Assembly: GCF_021216675.1 (NCBI RefSeq)
Contig: NZ_CP086120.1
Coordinates: 3,966,501-4,030,500, forward strand
Direction: 5' to 3'
Source: Streptomyces gobiensis
GTDB lineage: Bacteria > Actinomycetota > Actinomycetes > Streptomycetales > Streptomycetaceae
DNA length: 64,000 nt
The number at the start of each line of letters is the position of its first letter. Position 1 is the first letter of the stretch. A program made the translations under genes and the position numbers. The notes under the pieces are model-generated. The model worked only from the letters and a program-made list of their open reading frames with translations. It had not been told where the DNA came from and did not search any database. Below, piece by piece: positions 25,046-33,815 of the stretch.

Positions 25046-25234
25046 TCAGCAGCAGCGGAACCCCTCCCGGGGATCCCCGTCGCGGCGGTCCATGCGGCGC
25101 CGCTCAAATTCCCCCCGGCTCACCACCACCGCCCCGGGACGCTCCCGCCGCACCCGCTCCGCATACCGCTCATACGCGGTCTCGCCGGTGAACTCACGCA
25201 CGTACCACCACAGTCGCCCGATACTCAGCGTCAC
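25046..25234 (-). CDS. YbdD/YjiX-type small protein
   Basis: A 62-residue protein with the family pattern WWYVREFTGETAYERYAERV, then RRDGDPREGFRCC at the C-terminus. It overlaps the cstA stop by four bases, as is usual: YbdD-type proteins are encoded directly after CstA-type transporters and are thought to act with them. Its length is typical. Confidence 0.9.
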   Translation of the reverse strand: MTLSIGRLWWYVREFTGETAYERYAERVRRERPGAVVVSRGEFERRRMDRRDGDPREGFRCC

Positions 25235-27522
25235 GGCCGGATCTCCTCCCGCTCCTCCGGGACACCGCCGCCGGGTCCCAGGCCCGCGGCCTCCAGCTCG
25301 GCCTTCTCCTCCCTGGTCGGGAAGAGCCCGGCCGGGGCGATCAGCTTGGACTCCTCATACGGCGCCTCATTGAGCTCGATGCCCTCAGGGCTCCGTACCG
25401 CCTTGACGCACACCCGCACCGCGTCAGCGATGACCACCACGATCAGCAGCGCGAACACCGCCGACAGCGTCCCCTGGACCGTGGTATTCGTAACGATCGT
25501 CTGCAGATCCGCCAGCTCCTGGCCGCTGAACTGGCCCGAGTCGATCTTCTCCTGGGCCTGCGCCCGCTGGCTGAAGAACCCGACGCGCGGGTCGCCGGAG
25601 AACACCTTCTGCCAGCTCGCGGTCAGCGTGACCGTGGCGTCCCAGGCCAGCGGGACCGCCGTGATCCAGGCCCACTTGAGCCGTCCGGACTTGATCAGAA
25701 GGACCGTACACACCGTCAGGGCAACTGCGGCCAGCAGCTGGTTGGAGATACCGAAGATCGGGAAGAGCTGGTTGATGCCGCCCAGCGGGTCATGGACACC
25801 GACCCAGAGGAAGTAGCCCCAGGCCAGCACCACCAGCGCGCTGGTGAAGTAGACGCCGGGGAGCCAGCCGACCTGCCGGAACTTCCCCAGCACCGGCTCG
25901 GCCCTGCCGAGCGCGTTGCCCAGGCCCGGTGGCATCCACGCCGCCTGCCGGGCCGCCCGGACCACGGGCTGGGTGTTGCCCACCATCTCCTGGAGCATAA
26001 AGCGGCCGACCCGGGTGCCGGAGTCGATCGCGGTCAGGATGAACAGCACCTCAAACATGATGGCGAAGTGGTACCAGAAGGCGATCATCCCGGAGCCGCC
26101 GATGACGCCCGCGAAGATATGTGCCACGCCCAGTGCGAAGGTGGGCGCACCGCCCGTACGGGAGAGAATCGAGCCCTCTTCCACCTGCCGGGCCGCCTCG
26201 GCCAGTTGGCCGGGTGTGAGGGTGTAGCCCCAGCTGGTGATGGTTTCCGAGGCGGACTGCAGGGTGTCACCGATGACGGCGGGCGGGGCGTTCATCGCGA
26301 AGAACAGCCCGGGGTCGAGGATGCAGGCCGCGGTCATCGCCATCACGGCGACCGAGGACTCCATCAGCATGCCGCCGTAGCCGACCATCCGGACCTGGGT
26401 CTCCTTCTGGATCATCTTCGGGGTGGTGCCCGAGGAGATCAGGGAGTGGAAGCCGGAGAGGGCGCCGCACGCGATGGTGATGAAGACGAAGGGGAAGAGC
26501 GAGCCCGCGAAGACGGGGCCGTCGCCCCGGGTGGCGAAGTCGGTGACGGCATCCATCTTCAGCGTGGGCAGGGTGACGACGATGCCGAGGGCCAGCAGAC
26601 CAATCGTCCCGATCTTCATAAACGTGGAGAGGTAGTCGCGGGGAGCGAGCAGCATCCACACCGGCAGCACGGAGGCGACAAAGCCATATATCACCAGCCA
26701 GATGACCAGTGTGCTCTTGTCGAGCGTGAAGACGCCGGCCCAGCTGGATTCGGCGATCCAGCTGCCCGCGGTGATGGCGAGCAGCAGCAGCGTGATGCCG
26801 ATCAGTGAGACCTCGGCGACCCGGCCGGGCCGGATCCAGCGCAGGTAGATCCCCATGAACAGGGCGATCGGAATGGACATCGCGGTGGAGAAGGTGCCCC
26901 AGGGCGACTCGGCCAGGGCGTTGAGCACCACCAGCGACAGCACCGCGATCAGGATGATCATGATGGCGAAGACCGCGACCAGCGCCGCGATACCGCCGAT
27001 CGGGCCGATCTCCTCGCGGGCTATCCGGCCGAGCGACTTGCCATTGCGGCGGGTGGAGAAGAACAGGACCACCATGTCCTGTACGGCACCCGCGAAGATC
27101 ACCCCAACGATGATCCAGATGGTGCCGGGGAGATAGCCCATCTGGGCGGCCAGCACCGGACCGACCAGCGGACCGGCCCCCGAGATGGCGGCGAAGTGGT
27201 GCCCCAGGAGCACCCGGCGGTCGGTTGGGTGGAAGTCGACCCCGTCGTTGAGGCGTTCGGCCGGGGTGGCGCGGGTTTTGTCGGCCTTGAGCACCCGGTA
27301 GGCGATAAAGCGGGAGTAGAAGCGGTAGCCGATGGCGTACGAACCCAGCGCGGCGGCCACCATCCAGGCGGCCGACACCTCCTCGTCCCGGGAGAGCGCG
27401 AGCATGGCCCAGCCGAGCGCGCCCACCAGGGCGACCGCCGTCCAGAGGACGACGGTCTTCGGAGCGGGACTCCCGCGTCTCGGTGTGGCGTCCGGGGCGG
27501 GGGGTGCTGCGGGCTCGGCCAT
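25231..27522 (-). CDS. cstA: Carbon-starvation protein CstA, peptide/pyruvate transporter family
   Basis: A 763-residue polytopic membrane protein. Conserved blocks of the family are present: GVDFHPTDRRVLLGHHFAAISGAGPLVGPVLAAQMGYLPG near residue 90, GCVQDM-like FAGAVQDMVVLFFSTRRNGKS, ACGALSGFHSLISSGTTPKM, and FEVLFILTAIDSGTRVGRFM. E. coli relatives import peptides or pyruvate under carbon limitation. About 16-18 membrane segments can be picked out. The N-terminal 25 residues are Pro/Ala-rich. It forms an operon with the ybdD-like gene. Confidence 0.93.
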   Translation of the reverse strand: MAEPAAPPAPDATPRRGSPAPKTVVLWTAVALVGALGWAMLALSRDEEVSAAWMVAAALGSYAIGYRFYSRFIAYRVLKADKTRATPAERLNDGVDFHPTDRRVLLGHHFAAISGAGPLVGPVLAAQMGYLPGTIWIIVGVIFAGAVQDMVVLFFSTRRNGKSLGRIAREEIGPIGGIAALVAVFAIMIILIAVLSLVVLNALAESPWGTFSTAMSIPIALFMGIYLRWIRPGRVAEVSLIGITLLLLAITAGSWIAESSWAGVFTLDKSTLVIWLVIYGFVASVLPVWMLLAPRDYLSTFMKIGTIGLLALGIVVTLPTLKMDAVTDFATRGDGPVFAGSLFPFVFITIACGALSGFHSLISSGTTPKMIQKETQVRMVGYGGMLMESSVAVMAMTAACILDPGLFFAMNAPPAVIGDTLQSASETITSWGYTLTPGQLAEAARQVEEGSILSRTGGAPTFALGVAHIFAGVIGGSGMIAFWYHFAIMFEVLFILTAIDSGTRVGRFMLQEMVGNTQPVVRAARQAAWMPPGLGNALGRAEPVLGKFRQVGWLPGVYFTSALVVLAWGYFLWVGVHDPLGGINQLFPIFGISNQLLAAVALTVCTVLLIKSGRLKWAWITAVPLAWDATVTLTASWQKVFSGDPRVGFFSQRAQAQEKIDSGQFSGQELADLQTIVTNTTVQGTLSAVFALLIVVVIADAVRVCVKAVRSPEGIELNEAPYEESKLIAPAGLFPTREEKAELEAAGLGPGGGVPEEREEIRP

Positions 27523-27673
27523 GCTGCGGCTCCGTTCCTGCTGGTGATCTCCTTCGGTAACGCGCGGGAAAACTTAAGGCAGGGCTTGGGCGGCCGTCAC
27601 TAGGTCGGCCACAACCCGGGGGAGGAACGGTCGACTTGTGCGCCGAGCGGCACTCGGCGCACCGCGTTTGTGC

Positions 27674-28471
27674 CTATGCCTCGGGGCGTTGCAGCCGCGC
27701 CACAAACTTGTAGCGGTCACCCCGGTAGACCGAGCGCACCCATTCGACCGGCCGGCCCTCCCGGTCGAAGGAGTGCCGCGACAGCATCAGCATCGGCAGC
27801 CCGACATCCGTGCCGAGCAGCCCTGCCTCACGCGGGCTGGCCAGCGAGGTCTCGATGGTCTCCTCGGCCTCCGCGAGGCGGACGCCGTAGACCTCGTACA
27901 GGGCCGTATAGAGCGAGGTGTACTTCACCAGGCTGCGGCGCAGTGCGGGAAAGCGCTTCTGGGACAGATGGGTGGTCTCGATGGCCATCGGCTCGCCGCT
28001 GGCGAGCCGCAGCCGCTCAATACGGAGCACACGTGCCCCGGTGGGGATGTCGAGCAGCCCGGCCAGCCGGTCATCGGCGGTGATGTAGCCGATATCGAGC
28101 AGCTGGGAGGTGGGCTCCAGCCCCTGCGCCCGCATGTCCTCGGTATAGGAGGTGAGTTGCAGCGCCTGGGAGACCTTGGGTTTGGCGACGAAGGTGCCCT
28201 TGCCCTGGATACGCTCCAGCCGCCCCTCGACGACCAGCTCCTGGAGTGCCTGGCGGACCGTGGTCCGGGAGGTGTCGAACTCCGCGGCCAGGGTGCGCTC
28301 CGGCGGCACCGGGGTGCCGGGCGGCATGGTCTCGGTCATCTCCAGCAAATGCCGCTTCAGGCGGTAGTACTTCGGTACGCGAGCGGTGCGCGCACCGCCG
28401 TTCCCGTTGTTGTTCCCAGCCTCGCCCGCGGCCGTCGTGGCGGCCGGGGCTGCGCCCCCGTCGGTCCCCAT
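27674..28471 (-). CDS. dasR: GntR/HutC-family global regulator DasR
   Basis: A 265-residue regulator almost identical in its core to S. coelicolor DasR: PPERTLAAEFDTSRTTVRQA (winged helix, about residues 50-90), then the UTRA effector domain with LQLTSYTEDMRAQGLEPTSQ and SVYRGDRYKFVARL at the end. Glucosamine-6-phosphate and GlcNAc-6-phosphate release it from dre sites. The N-terminus has a low-complexity Ala/Gly/Asn stretch. ATG 28471 is the likely start. It diverges from dasA across two dre sites. Confidence 0.97.
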   Translation of the reverse strand: MGTDGGAAPAATTAAGEAGNNNGNGGARTARVPKYYRLKRHLLEMTETMPPGTPVPPERTLAAEFDTSRTTVRQALQELVVEGRLERIQGKGTFVAKPKVSQALQLTSYTEDMRAQGLEPTSQLLDIGYITADDRLAGLLDIPTGARVLRIERLRLASGEPMAIETTHLSQKRFPALRRSLVKYTSLYTALYEVYGVRLAEAEETIETSLASPREAGLLGTDVGLPMLMLSRHSFDREGRPVEWVRSVYRGDRYKFVARLQRPEA

Positions 28472-28628
28472 GGCACGCCTTCCCGACTCATGTCGTGCTG
28501 CCGTCACCGGCTCCTCCGTACGTAGCGGCTCACATGGTGGCACGGCCCTCGCCCAAGGTGGGCGCCCAGCTCAGGTGTCGTTCCGGTAACGGACCCCACT
28601 GCCCTTCTTATACACCCTTGACACCCCT

Positions 28629-28644
28629 ATAGGTCTAGGCCAAG
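28629..28644. promoter_or_regulatory. DasR-responsive element (dre) 1
   Basis: ATAGGTCTAGGCCAAG matches the dre consensus ACTGGTCTAGACCACT at the central GGTCTA and CC positions. It lies in the dasR-dasA gap (28472-28754). Confidence 0.7.
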
Positions 28645-28652
28645 CTGCGGAC

Positions 28653-28668
28653 ACTGGTCTACACCATT
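28653..28668. promoter_or_regulatory. DasR-responsive element (dre) 2
   Basis: ACTGGTCTACACCATT matches the dre consensus at 14 of 16 positions. It is nine bases from dre 1 and about 87 bp before the dasA start. S. coelicolor also has dre sites in this gap. Confidence 0.85.
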
Positions 28669-28754
28669 AAAGACCAATCCCAGCCCCACGGGCAGTACCT
28701 CGGCGTATGTCTCCGCGGCGGGCGGGAGTTTCTGGCATCTCCGAGGAGGGTGAC

Positions 28755-30050
28755 GTGAAGCGCAAGCTCATAGCGGCGATCGGTGTCACAGCGATGATGG
28801 CCGGTGTCGCGGCCTGTGGAGCGGACAGCGGCAACGCGTCCAAGGATCCGAAGGAGCGGGACGAAACGCTCACCGTATGGCTGATGAACGACGCGGAGAG
28901 CACCTGGCCCGAGCTGGTCAAGGACGTCAACGCGCAGTTCAAGAAGAAGTACCCGAACGTCAAGGTCAAGGTGCAGTACCAGCAGTGGGGCGACAAGGCC
29001 AAGAAGCTGGACACCGCCCTCGGCGGTACCAAGTTCCCCGATGTGGTGGAGCTCGGCAACACCGAGACCATGACCTACATCCTCAACGGCGCCCTCGCCG
29101 AGATCGACCCCAAGAAGTACGACAACTCCGACACCTGGATCGAGGGCCTGAAGGACACCTGCACCTTTGAGGGCAAGCAGTTCTGTGTCCCCTACTACGC
29201 GGGCGCCCGGGTCGCGATCCTCAACACCGAGATGTTCGACAAGGCCACCGGCTCCAAGGAACTGCCGCAGACCGAGGCCGGGCTGAAGAAGGCGCTCGCC
29301 AAGGTCCAGCAGAAGTACGGCTCCGACCCGGCGTTCTCCTCGCTCTATCTGCCCGGCAGGTACTGGTACGCGGCGATGTCCTACGTCGCTGCCTACGGCG
29401 GCCAGATCGCCGAGTACGACGAGGGCAAGAAGGAGTGGAAGGCCACGCTCAGCAGCCCCGAGGCACAGCGGGGTATCAAGCACTTCGTCGACCTGGTCAA
29501 GACGTACAACAAGGCCGACAAGACCAAGGACGAGCAGGACCACGCCAATGTGATGGCGAATGAGAAGGCCGCTCTCCTCTACGGCAATGGCTGGGAGGCC
29601 GGCAGGGTCGTCGAGGGCGAAGAAGGCAACCCCAAGCTCGACGGCAAGATCGCGACGGCCGGTATGCCCGGCCCCAACGGCAAGCCCCTGCCGTCCTTCA
29701 TCGGCGGCTCCGATCTCGCGGTGATCGGCAAGTCCAAGGTCACCGACCTGGGTGAAGAGTGGATCGCCATGTTCACCAGCGAGAAGTCCCAGGAGGTGCT
29801 CGCCTCCAAGAACATTCTGCCCAACAACACCAAGCAGCTTGAGCCGCTGAAGTCGAACCCGGAGACCGCTCCGATCGCCAACGCCGTGCCGGACGCCTGG
29901 TTCACGCCGATCGCTCCCGGCTGGACCGCCGTCGAGACCAAGCTGATCCTGCCCAACATGCTCCTCGACATCATCAAGGGCACTCCGGTGGAAGAGGCCA
30001 CCAAGAAGGCCGACCAGCAGATCGACGATCTGATCAACAACGAGGCCTGA
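28755..30050 (+). CDS. dasA: Chitobiose-binding lipoprotein DasA
   Basis: A 431-residue extracellular solute-binding protein (SBP family 1). The lipobox is AGVAAC with Cys21 after a short Lys-Arg hydrophobic signal. Recognisable parts include ETLTVWLMNDAESTWPELVK and YYAGARVAILNTEMFDKATG, close to S. coelicolor DasA, which binds chitobiose. The GTG follows GAGGAGGGTGAC; the frame opens 48 bp earlier but without a binding site. It leads the dasABC importer. DasR represses it through the dre pair upstream. Confidence 0.96.
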   Translation: MKRKLIAAIGVTAMMAGVAACGADSGNASKDPKERDETLTVWLMNDAESTWPELVKDVNAQFKKKYPNVKVKVQYQQWGDKAKKLDTALGGTKFPDVVELGNTETMTYILNGALAEIDPKKYDNSDTWIEGLKDTCTFEGKQFCVPYYAGARVAILNTEMFDKATGSKELPQTEAGLKKALAKVQQKYGSDPAFSSLYLPGRYWYAAMSYVAAYGGQIAEYDEGKKEWKATLSSPEAQRGIKHFVDLVKTYNKADKTKDEQDHANVMANEKAALLYGNGWEAGRVVEGEEGNPKLDGKIATAGMPGPNGKPLPSFIGGSDLAVIGKSKVTDLGEEWIAMFTSEKSQEVLASKNILPNNTKQLEPLKSNPETAPIANAVPDAWFTPIAPGWTAVETKLILPNMLLDIIKGTPVEEATKKADQQIDDLINNEA

Positions 30051-30071
30051 CGCAGCGGGTGACGCAGCGAT

Positions 30072-30240
30072 GCGCACGGGCGGGGCCAGCCGAAGGCCCC
30101 CGCCGTGTGCGCCCCTCTGACGAAGAGAGCGAGTGACTCCGCTTCCCCACCTGAAGGAGGGGAGCTTCCAACCCGAAGGTTGCGGCCACAGGCCAAGGAA
30201 GCGATTCCCCCCTCGGCTGAAGCCGGGGGTTCCCTCGCCA
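30072..30240 (+). other. Hairpin-rich dasA-dasB intercistronic segment
   Basis: At least four hairpins follow one another here: a long GC stem at 30072-30112 (GCGCACGGGCGGGG against CCCCCGCCGTGTGCGC), CTTCCCC/GGGGAG, AACC-cgaa-GGTT, and CCCCCTCGGC-TGAA-GCCGGGGG near the end. The first could be an attenuator or mRNA-end stabiliser that raises dasA over dasBC. The GGCTGAAGCCGGGG-type hairpins resemble ends of IS200/IS605-family elements, but no transposase remains. Confidence 0.55.
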
Positions 30241-30264
30241 GGAGACTGATGGAAGGTCAGCACA

Positions 30265-31263
30265 GTGACTGCTGCCGACACACAAGCCGCCGATCCCCCG
30301 GTAGCCGGGCCACGGGATCCCGGCGGCAGCGGCCCGCGGCCGCCCCGGGACGGTGTCCGGCCCAGCAAGAAGACCACCGGCGCGCTGCTGCCCTATCTGC
30401 TGATCGGACCCGCGATCATCGCGATCGGCGCGGTCTTCGCGTGGCCACTGGTCAAAACCGTGGTCATGTCCTTCCAGGACATGGGCCGCAGGGAGCTGTG
30501 GAGCGGCGAGACCCCGCCCTGGGTCGGCTTCGCTCAGTTCACCCATATCCTGGGCGACTCCCAGTTCTGGGCCGTCACCTTCCGGACCGTGGTCTTCATG
30601 GTCGTATGTGTCACCGCGACCATGGCCTTCGGCCTGCTCATAGCCCTGCTGATGCAGCGGCTGTCCACCTGGGTACGGCTGCTGCTGACCGGAGCGCTGG
30701 TCGCCGCCTGGTCCATGCCGCTGCTGGTGGCGACCTCGATCTTCCGGTGGTTCGCCGACTCTGACTACGGCGTGGTGAACAGCCTGCTCAGCAAGGTTCC
30801 CGGGGTGGATTTCCAGGGGCACAACTGGTTCCTCAACCCCTGGCAGGGGTTCACCATTATCGCCGCCGTGGTGATCTGGGGGGCCATCCCCTTTGTGGTG
30901 ATCACGCTCTATGCCGCGCTCACCCAGGTGCCCAAGGAGCTGGAGGAGGCCGCCCAGCTCGACGGCGCAGGGCCGCTGGGCGTCTTCCGCAATGTCGTCT
31001 TCCCGGTGATCAAGCCGGTCTTCCAGATGATCGCCACGCTCTCGGTCATCTGGGACTTCAACGTCTTCGGCCAGGTCTTCCTGATGCGCGGCAACAAGCC
31101 GGAGCCGGAGTACGAGCTGCTGGGCATCTACTCCTTCCAGAAGGCGTTCAGCAGCTCCTCGTTCAGCCAGGGCACCGCCATCGCGCTCATCACCGTGCTG
31201 CTGCTGTCCGGTGTGGCCGTGTACTACCTGCGTCAGCTGCTCAAGACGGGAGAAGTCGAGTGA
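30265..31263 (+). CDS. dasB: Chitobiose ABC permease DasB
   Basis: A 332-residue permease of the MalF/UgpA type with about six membrane segments, the first near LLPYLLIGPAIIAIGAVFAW. The cytoplasmic EAA loop PKELEEAAQLDGAGPLGVFRNVVFP (about residues 220-245) is intact. The first 35 residues are a Pro/Gly-rich tail. The GTG start is in-frame after AGGTCAGCACA. It overlaps dasC by GTGA. The cluster has no ATPase; in Streptomyces MsiK energises such importers. Confidence 0.94.
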   Translation: MTAADTQAADPPVAGPRDPGGSGPRPPRDGVRPSKKTTGALLPYLLIGPAIIAIGAVFAWPLVKTVVMSFQDMGRRELWSGETPPWVGFAQFTHILGDSQFWAVTFRTVVFMVVCVTATMAFGLLIALLMQRLSTWVRLLLTGALVAAWSMPLLVATSIFRWFADSDYGVVNSLLSKVPGVDFQGHNWFLNPWQGFTIIAAVVIWGAIPFVVITLYAALTQVPKELEEAAQLDGAGPLGVFRNVVFPVIKPVFQMIATLSVIWDFNVFGQVFLMRGNKPEPEYELLGIYSFQKAFSSSSFSQGTAIALITVLLLSGVAVYYLRQLLKTGEVE

Positions 31264-32210
31264 CGACCTCCACCCCCGCCACCCGCGAGACCGAAGCCCG
31301 CAAAAAGGCGACCGCCCCCGAACGGGCTGTCCGGCCGGATCGTAAACCGGGCCGCAAGCCGGACTGTAAGCCGGGCCGTAAACGGGGCCGCGAAAAGAAC
31401 CGCCTCGGCTATAACATCCTGGGCCTGATCACCTTTGTGGTGATGGCCTTCCCGGTGTACTGGCTGCTCGTCAGCGCCTTCCGCCCGAACCGCGAGATCC
31501 GCAGCTACGACCAGCCGCTGTGGCCCAACTCCATTACCTTCGACAACTTCGTACGGGCCACCGAGACCCGGTTCTTCTGGACCGCGATTCAAAGCAGCCT
31601 GATTATCTGCGTCACCTCGGTGCTGGGTGCCATGCTGATCGGCACCATCGCGGCCTTTGCCATCGGCCGCTTCAACTTCATCGGCCGCAAGCCGTTCATG
31701 ATGGTGCTGATCATGGTCCAGCTGCTGCCGCCGACCGCGATGCTCATCCCCATCTACGTCCAGCTCAACGCCATGGGCGCACTCAATGAGTACTGGGGTG
31801 TGATCGTCGTCTATCTGGTGTCGGTACTGCCCTTCACCACCTGGATGATCCGTGGCTTCGTCATCAACGTCCCCAAGGAGCTGGAAGAATCCGCGATGGT
31901 GGACGGCTGTACGCGGATGGCCGCCTTCTGGCGGGTGATTTTCCCGCTGCTCGCTCCCGGTCTCGCGGCGGCCTCCATTTTCGCGCTGATCACCGCGTGG
32001 AACGAGTATCTGTTCGCTTACATCCTGATGCAGGACAACGACAAATACACACTCAATGTGTGGCTGATGAACTTCACCACTGACCGCGGCACCGACTACG
32101 GAGGGCTGATGGCCGGGTCCGTGATGATCGCTGTTCCTGTCGTGATCTTCTTCATGATTGTCCAGAAGAAGATGGCGGCGGGCCTCACCTCCGGCGCAGT
32201 GAAGGGATAG
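31260..32210 (+). CDS. dasC: Chitobiose ABC permease DasC
   Basis: A 316-residue permease of the MalG/UgpE type, partner of DasB. The EAA loop PKELEESAMVDGCTRMAAFWRV is present, and six membrane segments start near LGLITFVVMAFPVYWLLVS. The N-terminal 45 residues contain an unusual run of Lys-Pro-Gly-Arg repeats (RKPGRKPDCKPGRKRGREK) that lies on the cytoplasmic side. It is translationally coupled to dasB, and the GH3 gene starts nine bases after it. Confidence 0.94.
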   Translation: MTTSTPATRETEARKKATAPERAVRPDRKPGRKPDCKPGRKRGREKNRLGYNILGLITFVVMAFPVYWLLVSAFRPNREIRSYDQPLWPNSITFDNFVRATETRFFWTAIQSSLIICVTSVLGAMLIGTIAAFAIGRFNFIGRKPFMMVLIMVQLLPPTAMLIPIYVQLNAMGALNEYWGVIVVYLVSVLPFTTWMIRGFVINVPKELEESAMVDGCTRMAAFWRVIFPLLAPGLAAASIFALITAWNEYLFAYILMQDNDKYTLNVWLMNFTTDRGTDYGGLMAGSVMIAVPVVIFFMIVQKKMAAGLTSGAVKG

Positions 32211-32219
32211 CGCACGCCC

Positions 32220-33770
32220 ATGACGACTCTCGTCCGCGAATCCGACACCCTCACCCGGGACGCCCTCGCCGTCCTCCAGCCCGGTTTCACCGGCACCGCG
32301 GCCCCCACCTGGCTGCTGCGGAGACTCAGTGAAGGGCTGGCCTCCGTCGGCCTGTTCGGCCGGAACATCGAGTCGGCGCGGCAGCTCGCCGCGCTCACCG
32401 CCCAGCTGCGCGCCGTACGCCCCGATGTGCTGGTGGCGATCGATGAGGAGGGCGGCGATGTCACCCGGCTGGAGGCGCGCACCGGCTCCTCCTTCCCCGG
32501 CAACCTCGCACTCGGCGCCATCGACGACCCGGCACTGACCCGGGATGTCGCCCGCGAACTCGGCCGCCGCCTTGCCGACTGCGGGGTCAACCTCAACTGG
32601 GCGCCCTCCGCGGACGTCAACTCCAACCCGGACAACCCCGTCATCGGCGTCCGCTCCTTCGGCGCTGACCCGCGGCTGGTCGCCCGGCACACCGCCGCGT
32701 ATATCGAGGGCATGCAGTCCGTGGGGGTGGCCGCCTGCACCAAACACTTCCCCGGGCACGGCGACACCAATGTGGACTCCCACCACGATCTGCCGTGTAT
32801 CGACGCCGACCTCAGTACCCTTCATGCCCGCGAACTGATCCCCTTCCGGGCCGCGGTGGCCGCCGGGACCAAGGTCGTGATGAGCGCCCATATCCTGCTG
32901 CCCGCGCTGGACTCGGTGCTGCCCGCGACGCTCAGCCCCGCCGCTCTGACCGGACTGCTGCGTGCGCCGGTGGGCGAGGGCGGCCTCGGCTTTGCGGGCC
33001 TGATCGTCACCGACGCGGTGGAGATGAAGGCCATCGCCGACACCCATGGCATTGAGCGCGGCACCGTGCTCGCGCTCGCCGCGGGCGCCGACGCCATCTG
33101 CGTGGGCGGCGGGCTGGCCGATGAGGACACCGTGCTGCGGCTGCGCGACGCGCTGCTGCGGGCCGTACGCGCGGGCGAGCTGTCTGAGGAACGGCTCGCC
33201 GACGCCGCAGCACGGGTACGCGCGCTCGCGCGCTGGACGGCGGCGGAAGCGAGGGCGGGGGCCCCGGCGGGGGAAGGGGGCGCGCCCGCCCCCGACGTCG
33301 GACTGACCGCCGCCCGCCGCGCCCTGAGCATCACCGGCCTGGACGGCTGGGTCCCGCTGACCGAGGGCCCGTATGTCGCCGCCTTCACACCGGTGGCGAA
33401 CATCGCCGTCGGTGCCGAGACCCCCTGGGGACTCGCCGTCGAGCTGGCACAGCTGCTGCCCGGCAGCGAAACCGGTGCCTACGGCCGGCAGCAGGCGGCG
33501 GAGCACGGTATTTCTGCAATGATCGCAAATGTGCTCGGGGCCGCGGCGGACCGTAGGATCGTCGCAGTGGTCCGCGACGTCCACCGCCACCCCTGGATGG
33601 CCGACGCGTTGGATGCCCTGCTCGCTGCCCGGCCCGACACGGTTGTGGTGGAGATGGGTGTCCCCCAAGCGCCGCCCTCCGGTGCACTGCACATCGCGAC
33701 CCATGGCGCCGCCCGCGTCTGCGGCCGGGCCGCCGCGGAGGTCATCGCCGGCCAGGGGGCCGACGGCTGA
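32220..33770 (+). CDS. GH3 beta-N-acetylhexosaminidase DasD-like
   Basis: A 516-residue cytoplasmic glycosidase without a signal peptide. NagZ-type GH3 motifs are clear: AIDEEGGDVTRLE, CTKHFPGHGDTNVDSHHDLP (acid/base His-Asp dyad) and the nucleophile Asp in GLIVTDAVEMKAI. A C-terminal extension of about 170 residues follows. It would split imported chitobiose into GlcNAc. The position immediately after dasABC matches dasD, and co-regulation by DasR is expected. Confidence 0.92.
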   Translation: MTTLVRESDTLTRDALAVLQPGFTGTAAPTWLLRRLSEGLASVGLFGRNIESARQLAALTAQLRAVRPDVLVAIDEEGGDVTRLEARTGSSFPGNLALGAIDDPALTRDVARELGRRLADCGVNLNWAPSADVNSNPDNPVIGVRSFGADPRLVARHTAAYIEGMQSVGVAACTKHFPGHGDTNVDSHHDLPCIDADLSTLHARELIPFRAAVAAGTKVVMSAHILLPALDSVLPATLSPAALTGLLRAPVGEGGLGFAGLIVTDAVEMKAIADTHGIERGTVLALAAGADAICVGGGLADEDTVLRLRDALLRAVRAGELSEERLADAAARVRALARWTAAEARAGAPAGEGGAPAPDVGLTAARRALSITGLDGWVPLTEGPYVAAFTPVANIAVGAETPWGLAVELAQLLPGSETGAYGRQQAAEHGISAMIANVLGAAADRRIVAVVRDVHRHPWMADALDALLAARPDTVVVEMGVPQAPPSGALHIATHGAARVCGRAAAEVIAGQGADG

Positions 33771-33815
33771 TCTTCCGTGGACCGCACGCAATACAGCCAA
33801 CTGGAGGCACCCAGC

